DNA of 49,695 nt from Deltaproteobacteria bacterium (lineage in GTDB: Bacteria > Desulfobacterota > Desulfobulbia > Desulfobulbales > SURF-16). Below the pieces are notes generated by a model that made no database searches, was not told the origin of the DNA, and worked only from the letters and a program-made list of their open reading frames with translations. How positions within the stretch are numbered: the stretch's first letter is position 1; every line of letters begins with the position of its first letter. The stretch spans positions 1 through 49,695 of the forward strand of contig JAOZOY010000014.1 in the NCBI GenBank assembly GCA_029933005.1. The letters run 5' to 3'. This document shows positions 1 through 9,723 of this stretch, piece by piece. The position numbers and the translations under genes were made by a program.

Positions 1-171
1 CGTATTGAAGCATATTTGGATAAAAAAGAATATGAAAAGAGCCTGAAAGTGAGCGATAAGGAATTCAGAGAGCTTAATATCAGCCTGAAATTAAAGAATC
101 CAACTGAATTTTGTGGTCATGGAAAAAAAAAGGACGCTGGATTTCTCCAGCGTCCTTTTTGTTAAAATTGC
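1..171 (+). CDS. 3' end of an unidentified gene cut by the window edge; weak resemblance to the C-terminus of an ISAzo13-like transposase
   Basis: Frame 1 is open from base 1: RIEAYLDKKEYEKSLKVSDKEFRELNISLKLKNPTEFCGHG..., running into the terminator hairpin. 'KVSDKEFRELNI' resembles the ISAzo13-type transposase tail, but the last residues diverge. Confidence 0.3.
127..160. terminator. Bidirectional intrinsic terminator
   Basis: Perfect 15-bp inverted repeat AAAAAGGACGCTGGA-tttc-TCCAGCGTCCTTTTT between convergent genes, with A/T tracts on both sides. Confidence 0.9.
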
Positions 172-199
172 ATTATTTTATTTTACTGTTCTAAAATTT

Positions 200-802
200 T
201 CATCCAAAACCAGAGGTTATCGTTTTGCTGAGTTTTTTATCAAGCAGTTCGGAGATATGGGCCTCGCTGAAGTCATTATCTTTGCGCATAGCCTTTGTCG
301 TGTTGCCAAAACCGATCCTGAGTTTTTTGCTGGTCACTAGCTCATACGCCTTCTGCAGCTGTTGCTTTAACTCTTCAGGATCCATTCCTTCAGCTTTACC
401 CAGGGGGCCGAGATCTTTTATCTCTGCGGTGAAATCGGTGATCAGTTTCACAAAACGGGGGGCCTCGGCCGCCGAGGCCCATTTCAAATTATACCTTTCA
501 GGCCGGATCCCTGCTTCCTGCATAATTTTCTGCACAAGGCCGTTGACTCCAAGAGCATCATAATTACCAAACTGGTAATGACATTCGCCGAGTTGTCAGC
601 CGCCTGTGAAGATGCCGTCCGCGCCTTCCAGAAAACCTTTCAGGATAAAGGCGGGATCAATCCGCCCGGTGCACATGACACGAATGGTTCGATGGTTCGG
701 CGGATATTGATAACGGGACACCCCTGCGGCATCAGCTGCCGCATAGCAGCACCAGTTACAGAGAAACCCGAGAATTCTGGGGTTAAAATCTTCCTGACTC
801 AT
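200..802 (-). CDS. mvhD: MvhD-like iron-sulfur/electron-transfer subunit, selenoprotein (UGA at 596-598 read as Sec)
   Basis: ORFs 596..802 and 200..535 share a frame and are separated by one TGA. Joined reading: ...GADGIFTGG-U-QLGECHYQFGNYDALG..., matching the MvhD GGCxxGxCHY motif with U at the first Cys. Follows hdrA directly. Confidence 0.92.
563..579 (-). promoter_or_regulatory. Candidate bacterial SECIS hairpin of mvhD
   Basis: AUUACC-AGUUU-GGUAAU: 6-bp stem, loop containing GU, 21 nt between UGA and loop. Confidence 0.7.
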
Positions 803-805
803 ATC

Positions 806-3800
806 TTATACCTCTTTCGAGCCGCCGGCCACCGTTGTTACAGCGCCAAAGGCCTCGATTTGGGAATTAATTTGTTCATTGGTAAATCCGGCCATGGAAA
901 TTGCAAAAGTCGGACAGCGTGACGCGCAGATTCCACATCCCTTACATGAGGCGGCAATGGTCTCCGCCTTTTTCTTTTTGCCTATCTTAAGCATCTGTAT
1001 AGCCTGATAAGGGCAGAGACTGGCGCAGATGCCGCAGCCGATACAGGTCTCTTTATCAACGCTAGAGACAATGGGAGCGACCGAGACATACCCTTTGACC
1101 AGTGGAATTGCAGCCTTTGCCGCCGCCGCCTGGGCCTGAACAATGATTTCGTCCAAAGGCTTTGGTGAATGAGCCAGGCCGCAGACATAGACGCCGTCAA
1201 CAGGGAGTTCAACCGGACGGAGCTTGACATGGGCTTCCAGATAAAAGTCATTGGCGTTCACCGGAACCTTGAGCAGTTGGGAAAGTTCCTTTGTACCCTC
1301 GGGAACAATTCCGACACTTAAAACAAGCAAATCAGGCTCGATTGTAACGTCTTCTCTCAAGATGGGATCAAAATAGGAAACAATGGTTTTATTTCCTTTT
1401 TTAAGAACTTCAGGCTTTTCTTCAACTGTGTATGGCGTAAAGATGACTCCCTTTTCCCTGGCCTCACGATATGCATCCTCGGCATAGCCATAGGTGCGCA
1501 TGTCGCGATAGAGGACAATAATCTGGGAGTTCGGATTAATCTCCTTGATTTTCAAAGCATTCTTGACGGCATGGTTGCAACAGATCTTGCTGCAATATTG
1601 CAGATCATCGCCTCTGGAACCGGCGCATTGAATCATGACAACGCTATCCGGAGCGCGATTCTTTGCCCGGCCTGCCAGCCGAGTTTCCAGATCCTTCTGG
1701 GTCATGACCTTTTTGGATTGACCAAGGAGATACTTGTCCGGCCTGTGCTCTTTTCCGCCGGTGGCAATGATTACTACACCATGATCAATAGTCTGCTCAA
1801 CCTGTTTTTTTCCTTTTTTTGAAGAAATTACCGAGGAAAAATTACCGACAAAACCACTGATTGATTCCAGTGCGGCACTGGTCAGAACATCAATTTTTTT
1901 ATGTTTTTTGACCCGATCATTCAATTTTTTCAGCAGATCAACGGTATTTTCACCCTTGATTGTCGTTTTAATCGACTGCAGATGTCCGCCGAGCTTGCTG
2001 CCTTTTTCGAGAAGAGTGCAATGAAAACCCTGATCAGCCAGACTCTCGGCCGCTGTTAACCCGGCAACCCCGCCGCCAATAATCAGGGCCTGGGAATTAA
2101 CCGGAACGGTCTGCTCCTTGAGGGGCTGGATTAAACGGGCTTTAGCCACGCCCATGCGAACTAGATCCATGGACTTATCTGTGGCCGCATCAGGTTCATT
2201 AGCATGAACCCAGGAACACTGGTCACGGATATTCACCATTTCAAAGAGGCATCTGTTCAGCCCGGCATCCTTCAAAGTTTCCTGGAAAAGAGGCTCGTGG
2301 GTTCGGGGAGAACAGGCGGCAATAACGACACGATTGAGATTATGCTCTTTGATTTTTCCAACGAGCATCTCCTGCGCATCCTGGGAACAGCTGTATAAGG
2401 TGTCATCGTGATAAACAACATTTTCCATGGTTCCGGCATAGTCATCGACTTTATGGACATCAACCGTACCGCTGATATTGATGCCGCAATGACAGACGAA
2501 AACACCGACTCGAACTTCATCATCTACTTTAATTTCCTGCTCATCGGGATAGGATTTATGGACAATTCCCTTGCCGCGCTGCTGTTTCAACATGGCGGAC
2601 GCAATACCCGCCGCCGCGCTGGACTGGGTAACGCTCTCGGGAATATCCTTGGGGCCCTGAAAGGCGCCGGCAACAAAAATTCCCTTCCGGCTGGATGCCA
2701 GCGGAGCAAAAGAGCTCGTCTCGCAGAAATCATATTTATTCAATTTAAAATCAGCGATTCGGGACAGATCCCGGGCGCTTTTCGGCGCATCAAGACCAAC
2801 TGAGAGGACCACCATATCAAAAGGATCGAAACGATGGGTTTCATCCATGGTTGAGTAGGTCAATTTTAACTGTTTGCCCCAAGGCATGACATCAGCAACC
2901 TTGGCCCGGACAAACTTGATGTCAAATTGTTCAACCGCCCTTGTCTGGGCCGCATCAAAATCCTTGCCCTGGGTCCGCATGTCCATGTAGAAAATGGTAA
3001 TCTCACACTCGGGATCATGCTCTTTAGCCACCATGGCTTCTTTAATAGCATACATGCAGCAAACGGATGAGCAGTAACCGTTGTCGCAGCCGATATCGCG
3101 AGAACCGACGCACTGAATAAAAGCAATTTTTTTCGGATGACGTCGGTCGGACAGACAACGGACTTCACCCTCAAACGGGCCGGATGGATTGAGCAGTCTT
3201 TCAAATTCAATACTGGTCACCACATCGGGATGCTTGCCGTAGCTGTATTTTTCTAAAGCACTTTCCGGAACTCGGCCAAAACCGGGGGCCATAATCACAG
3301 CACCGATATTAATTTTACGTTCAATTGGTTTCTGAGTAAAATCAATGGCATTACTGCGGCAGACCGGCACACAGATCTGGCAGGTATCATGCTTTAAATA
3401 CAGACAGGCCGCCGGATCAATAAAATAGGTCGCAGGCACAGCCTGGGGATAATCAATATGAATGGGCCGGGTAATGGCCAGGCCTTCGTTATATTCATCA
3501 ACAAGATGACGGGGACAATACGTGGTACAAAGACCACAGGCCGTACACTTGTCGGCGTTAATATAACGCGGGTTTAAGCGAATTTTTGCGGAAAAATCTC
3601 CCGGCTTTCCATCAAGGGAAAGAAAGTCGGCATTGCTCAGAATTTCAATATTTGGAGACCGACCGGCCTCAACAAGCTTCGGAGCAAGAATTCAGAGCGA
3701 ACAGTCGTTCGTCGGAAAAGTCTTGTCAAGTTGGGCCATTGCGCCTCCAACCGCCGCAGACTTTTCAACCAGATAGACGTAATAGCCAAGCTCGGTCAAA

Positions 3801-3901
3801 TCAAGCGCCGCCTGGACGCCGGCCACACCACCGCCAACCACCATGACGCTTCCTGCTCTGTTATCTTCCGCTGCACCCTTCGGCGCTGCTGCCTGTCCCA
3901 T
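806..3901 (-). CDS. hdrA: HdrA-like flavoprotein with two FAD modules and ferredoxin domains; selenoprotein (UGA at 3692-3694 read as Sec)
   Basis: ORFs 3692..3913 and 806..3439 share a frame. Joined reading: ...[29 protein letters not shown]..., the HdrA DCSxC motif with U. Second Rossmann motif [18 protein letters not shown] and C-terminal CxxCxxCxxxCP motifs. Probable ATG at 3901 behind GGAG. Confidence 0.93.
3666..3677 (-). promoter_or_regulatory. Candidate bacterial SECIS hairpin of hdrA
   Basis: GCUU-GUUG-AGGC: short stem with one U-G pair, loop containing GU, 18 nt between UGA and loop. Confidence 0.45.
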
Positions 3902-4003
3902 AATATACTCCACTTCATTGCCGGCTTGAAAAGCCTATGTATCACCGGCGTGCTATGGTTTATAATTTATTACTGTTGTAAATCAAAAAATAAATCGAAC
4001 GAA

Positions 4004-7000
4004 TCAAACAAGTTCAACTTTGATCGCGCAGACTTTATATTCTGGGCTGCGCGACAAGCGATCAAGGCTGTTTATAGTCAAAAGGTTAACCGGAGCCTCC
4101 GCGAAATGATAAGGAATAAAAACGGTTCCTTCCTGGGATCGTTCGGTTATGGTCGTCCTGATTTTGATCTTGCCCCTTCTTGAGGTGATCTGAAGCCAGG
4201 ATTTTTCTTCAATGCCAAGTTTATCTGCGTCTTCCTGACAAATTTCAGCAAAGGCCTCGGGACTGATTTCTTCAATACCCGGAGTTTTTCTGGTCATGCT
4301 GCCAAAATTATACTGGGCCATTTCACGACCGGTAGTGAGTATCATCGGATATTCCTCATCCGGCGGTTCGGAAGGCCCGGTGTAATCCTCGGGGATGAAA
4401 AGTCCCCTGCCCCTGGTGAAGCTGCCAATATGGAGGACCGGGGTTCCGGGATGCTCCTCATCCGGACAGGGCCACTGAATACCCTCTTTCTCGATACGTT
4501 CATAACTGATCCCGCTGTACTGGGGCAGCAGAGATGAGATTTCTTCAAAAATTTCCCTGGGACTGTCATACTTCATGTTGTAGCCCATTTTCTGGGAGAG
4601 ATCACAGATAATCTTCCAATCCGGTCTAGCCTCTCCCGGCGGATCAACGGCCTTGCGCACCCGCTGCACCCGCCTTTCCGTGCAGGTGAAAGTGCCGTCT
4701 TTCTCAGCATAACAGGCAGCCGGAAGAACAACATCCGCCATTTTGGCTGTATCAGTGAGAAAAATATCCTGAACGACCATGAAGTCGAGTTTTTCAATAG
4801 CCTTTATGGCATGGCCGGCATTGGGATCGGCAAGAACAGGATCCTCGCCGAAGACATACAATCCCCTGATATTCCCATCCAGGATATCATCCCAGACTTC
4901 TGTGGCCGGTTTGCCGAGTCTCCGTGGCAATCTTACTTTCCAGAGCTTTTCATATTTGGCAAAAAATTCATCATTGGTCAATCCAACATAGCCTGGCAGA
5001 GTATTGAAAAGTGCCCCCATGTCGCAGGCACCCTGAACATTGTTCTGACCCCGTAATGGATTAACCCCGCCGCCGGCAACTCCGAGTTTTCCGCAGAGCA
5101 TGGCCAGATTGGCGATGGATTTGACATTATCCGTACCGGAAGCGTGATGGGCCAGACCCATGCCATAATAAATGGCAGATTTTTTGCCGGCGCCGGCATA
5201 AAGCCTGGCTGCTTCAAAAAGCTGATTCTCGGGTATTCCTGTTATTTCGGAGACATAAGACGGCGTGTATTTTCTTGTAACGCTCTCAAGTTCCTCAACA
5301 TTTTCTGTTCTTTCCTTGACAAACTCTTTATCCCAAAGACTTTCTTCAAGAATGATATGACAGAGACCATTTAACAGAGCCACATCCGTGCCCGGTTTGA
5401 TCCTGAGCCAGAGATCGGCCTGGTTGGCAAAATCAGTTCCACGAGGATCAACTACAATCAGCTTGGCGCCTCTGGCAACGGCCTGGTGCAGACGCAAGCC
5501 AATGGTGGGATGCCCGGTATCGGCATTAGAGCCGATCATGAAAATCACATCAGCCTGACCAATATCACTAATTGAGTTGGTCATGGCGCCGCTTCCGAAG
5601 GAGATGGCCAGACTGGCCACCGTGGGAGCGTGTCAGAGACGAGCGCAATGATCAATATTATTAGTGCCGATAGCCGCGCGCATGAACTTCTGCATGAGAA
5701 AATTTTCTTCATTGGTTGCACGGGCACAGGAAAATCCAGCTATGGAAATCGGCCCATACATGGCCTTCAGATCAAAAAAATTCTTGGCGACAACCTCAAG
5801 AGCCTCATCCCAGGTTGTTTCAACCAACTGATTATTTCTGCGAATCAGAGGCTTTGTCAAGCGGTCCTTATGCTGAATGAAATTAAAACCGAAGCGGCCC
5901 TTTATACAGAGAGCTCCATAGTTGGGCGCCTGCTCGGGATCAGCAGTTACCTCTATGATGGTTCCGCCCTTGACGTTAAGGATGATTTGACAGCCCGCGC
6001 CACAATAGGGACAGGTAGATCGGACCTTACGCACGCTTTCACTGACGACAGGAACAAGGAAGTCTTTTTTATTCAAAGCGCCGGTGGAGCAGTTATCTAC
6101 GCATTTGCCGCAGGAGACACAGTTATCCTTAAAAGTCAGCTTTAAATCCAGTGGAATACCATTTTCACCCATTGCACCACTGCTGATCTCAATGGCATCA
6201 TATTCACAGCTGTTCATGCAGCGCTGGCAGAAAATACACTTATTCAGGTCGACCACTATGTTGGGGTGGGAATCATCCTTCTGATACATAGGCTTTGTGC
6301 CCATGCCCGTTTTAAGGATATTAACCCCGTAATCGATATCAAGGGGTTTAAGGTTACAACGATCAAAGGCTGTACAGCCGCAGGAAAGACAACGTTCGGC
6401 TTCCCTTATTGCCTGTTTCTCGGTATAACCGAGATTCACTTCATCAAAATCCTGAATCGCGATTTCTGGCGGTCTTCCCGGCATTTTTTCCCGCAGCTTG
6501 ATATTAATTCCGTCAAAATTACTTAACCTGACATCATCAAAAGACTTGCCTCGGGTAAAATTGAAACGGCTTTCAGCCGGGGATTTGTCTTCATCCATGA
6601 CAAAGGCGTGGATATTTTCGGCAGCCCTGCGAGCCGAAACTACGGCTTGAATGACAGTACGGGGACCATTAACCGCATCACCTGCGGCAAAAACTCCGGA
6701 CACACTTGTCAGAGAATCACGAGGTGAAGCTTTGATGGTATTTTTCGGAGAAAGAAGCAGTTTTTCTTCCAGTTCTCCGCCGGAAAATGACTCTTCGCTG
6801 ACTATCAGTCCAAGAGAAGACACAACCGTATCCACCTCAAGGATATTGCTTGAGCCTGGAATAGCTTCCGGTAATCTGGTGCCACGTGCATTTGGCTCAC
6901 CCAGTCTCATCCGAATCAGTTCAACATTTAATGATTTATCTTCGTTTTCCGTAATGGATACCGGAGAAGCCATGAGCAGGAATTGAACTCCTTCCTTTTC

Positions 7001-8116
7001 AGCTTCTTTAATGACCCTTTGGTTGGCCGGCATCTCTTCCTGAGCCCGGGGATAAATTATCGTCACCTCATCAACACCGGAACGTAGCAGGGTACGAGAA
7101 GTTTCCATGGCGATATTATTGCCGCCGATCACTGCGGCCCGCCGACCATAATCTTTTTTAATCCGGCAGGCTACATCTTTAAGAAATTGAGCGGCATGAA
7201 GGACGGACGGCAAAGTTGCACCGGGGATTTCAAGTTTTTTGTCAGCACTGGTCCCTATGGCCAGCAAGATAGCGTTATATCCCTGGTCTTTTAGATCCTG
7301 AAGTGTGAAATCAGTACCCCATTTCTGGCTGAGACGGACGGAAATTCCCATCCTGAGAATCATATTTGTCTCAAAATCCAGAACATTGCGGGGAATTTTA
7401 TATTCGGGAATGCCGTACTGCAGCATGCCGCCAAGCTTGGGCATGGACTCCATGACTGTCACATCATGACCCTTTCGAGCCAGATAATAGGCACTGGTAA
7501 GACCTGCCGGACCACCGCCGATCACTGCCACCCGTTTGCCTGTAATCTTGGCCCGGGGAATTTTGAGATCGATGTGATTGGTCATGGTCCAGTCAGCAAC
7601 AAAACGTTTCAAATGATTGATTGAGACCGGTTCATCCACCAGAATACGGCGGCAGCGCGTTTCACAGAAACGTGGACAGACGCGTCCGACGGAAAAAGGA
7701 AAAGGGTTTCTCTCATAAACCAGGCGCAGAGCTTCTTCGTACTGGCCCTTGCTGACATGGGCGATATAGCCCTGAACATTGATCTGGCCGGGACAGGTCA
7801 GGTTGCAGGGGGCCTTGCAATCACCGAAATGATGACTGGAAATTCTTGCCAGTTTTTCCTGGCGAAGATTTTTCAAATTAGCAGAATCTGTCACCACGAC
7901 CATGCCATCCCTGGCCAAGGCAACACAGGAACGGACAGGATCCGCCATGCCCTCAATTTCAACAAGGCATATTTCACATGGTTCTTCCGAATTCTTGCCG
8001 TTGATGCGGCATAAAGTCGGAATAAAGATGTCCGCGCGCCGGGCAACCTCAAGAATGGTCAAGCTTTCCTCGGCAACGATCTCCAGACCGTTTATTTTTA
8101 ACGTTATCGTAGACAT
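4004..8116 (-). CDS. fdhA: Formate dehydrogenase catalytic subunit fused to N-terminal 2Fe-2S and GltD/NfnB-like flavin modules; selenoprotein (UGA at 5633-5635 read as Sec), about 1370 aa
   Basis: ORFs 5633..8116 and 4004..5620 share a frame. Joined reading: ...[28 protein letters not shown]..., the FdhA active-site motif. N-terminus has NuoG-like ferredoxin, GltD-like motif VAVIGGGPAGLTSAYYLARKGHDV and two 4Fe-4S motifs. Confidence 0.95.
5603..5621 (-). promoter_or_regulatory. Candidate bacterial SECIS hairpin of fdhA
   Basis: GGUGGCC-AGUCU-GGCCAUC: 7-bp stem with one G-U pair, loop AGUCU, 18 nt between UGA and loop; similar to the E. coli fdhF element. Confidence 0.8.
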
Positions 8117-8117
8117 G

Positions 8118-8280
8118 TATATTTCGTCAGAATGGTCGGGTTAGTCAAATTGGTCAAATTGGTCTTGTTGATCCTGTTAGGACTGTTGGTCCTAATTAGT
8201 CATGGTAGTCTGATTGTTTTGCGCAAACAATCAGACTAATAAGACCAGTAAGACTAACTAGACTAACAAGACAAAACAAA
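8118..8280. repeat. Intergenic degenerate repeat array (TTGGTCnTG / AAGACTAAn type) forming a long imperfect hairpin
   Basis: Repeated ~9-nt units on the left arm and complementary AAGACTAA-type units on the right. Core 14-bp perfect inverted repeat TAGTCTGATTGTTT-tgcgc-AAACAATCAGACTA at 8206-8238. Confidence 0.75.
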
Positions 8281-9636
8281 CTATGCTGCCGGCTTCCACT
8301 CTTTCAAAAAGGCCGGTAGATGACCGGCTTCACGCGGGCCGATTGTAATCGTCCAGTCGGACAGTTCTTCCTCAAGTTCACCCTTGATCGTCGCCAGGTA
8401 ACCGGGAATAATCAATTCACGGTGTTTGATCTTATCTTCAATTCCGGACTTCTTGATAAACTGAGCGATAAGATCAGCGCCGAATTTGCCGGCGGCCCAG
8501 GCAGTCAAAACCGACAAACCTTCCGTATCCTTAATCAAAAGCCAGGATGGAACATTGCTGCCTTCAACTTCACCTGAGACAATAAAGTAGGTCAGAGAGA
8601 AATTACAGGTGATCATTACTGGTGAATTCTCGTCCGGTCCGTTGATTGAGTAGATATCTTCCTGTACCACCATGGGACGCTGGGGATCTGTAAAGATATT
8701 GAGACGTTCAAGTAACAAGGGAAAAAGAATATCGCCCTGAAGATCGGAGAGTACGACAATTCCGGCATATTTGGCAATCAGAACCGAAGTGATCATCGCC
8801 TCCATGAGAGGATCATCAGTCATCTCACAGGGGAACATAATAGTGGAAAAACCCAGGGGTTTGAACTTTGAATTAATAGCAGCCCTGCGCGCAACAATAT
8901 TATCCTCCAGGGCAGCCCGCAGGGTTCTTGCGCCGGTATCAATAACCATATCCTTAAGGCCTGCTCCAGTCAGTTTCTCAGAAAGAGCAATTGTCTCGTC
9001 AAGGTTTCCTCCCTTGAGTCCGAGAACACATCCCTGCTCCCTGGCCAGATCCGCCATGGCATCGGAATTATCCTGGTTGGCACCAAAAAGAAGCGGCTTT
9101 CTGTCGCCGCAGAGCTTCGTCCCTTGAACAAGGGTTTCCGAGTTGTCACTCATGAGAATCAGGTTGGCGTCTTCAGCTGTATCAAGGACTTTTTGAACAA
9201 GGCCGGTAAAGGCTGCCTGATCACCATCAGCATCCTTGATCGCAATGAGATCGGCTTTCATGAAGACCCCGACCCGTTCATAGCGAAGCGTTTTAAAACG
9301 GTCAATGCGGCCGTCGACATCGCTGTCCGACATTGATGTCGAGATAAGAACAGCGATACCAGTCGGGTTTTCAAAACGTTTTTCATGGCGAAAAAGACAT
9401 GTTTCGCCTCCGGTAGTAAAGGCTGAATCACCTGCTCCGATTTTAATTGTACGTATCGGCGGCGCTGAAGCTTCACCGATTGTTTCCTTTGCTTCGTCAC
9501 TGACATAAGGACATTCTTCAATTTCGATCTGTCCGGCAGCCACCTTCATGGCAAAGGCAAGGCAGGTCGGAATCCCGCACTCCCCGCAATTCTTCTTGGG
9601 CAGCATTTTAAGTATTTGAATACCGGTTAATGCCAT
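8281..9636 (-). CDS. acsC: CODH/ACS corrinoid iron-sulfur protein large subunit (gamma)
   Basis: 451 aa; N-terminal 4Fe-4S motif KKNCGECGIPTCLAFAMKVAAGQ; adjacent to acsB and the acsD fusion. Confidence 0.95.
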   Translation of the reverse strand: MALTGIQILKMLPKKNCGECGIPTCLAFAMKVAAGQIEIEECPYVSDEAKETIGEASAPPIRTIKIGAGDSAFTTGGETCLFRHEKRFENPTGIAVLISTSMSDSDVDGRIDRFKTLRYERVGVFMKADLIAIKDADGDQAAFTGLVQKVLDTAEDANLILMSDNSETLVQGTKLCGDRKPLLFGANQDNSDAMADLAREQGCVLGLKGGNLDETIALSEKLTGAGLKDMVIDTGARTLRAALEDNIVARRAAINSKFKPLGFSTIMFPCEMTDDPLMEAMITSVLIAKYAGIVVLSDLQGDILFPLLLERLNIFTDPQRPMVVQEDIYSINGPDENSPVMITCNFSLTYFIVSGEVEGSNVPSWLLIKDTEGLSVLTAWAAGKFGADLIAQFIKKSGIEDKIKHRELIIPGYLATIKGELEEELSDWTITIGPREAGHLPAFLKEWKPAA

Positions 9637-9723
9637 TTTTTAATCCCCCTCTATCTCTATAATCTCAAAATCTTATAATTTAAGAATGCTATGTCAGGCT
9701 TATACTTTTGTTAATGATACGAC

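Noticed and set aside
4004-8116. fdhA, hdrA and mvhD as pseudogenes or separate ORFs split by nonsense mutations
   Set aside because: Each break is a single in-frame TGA at a conserved Cys/Sec position with a downstream hairpin and no other disruption; selenocysteine decoding is the better explanation.
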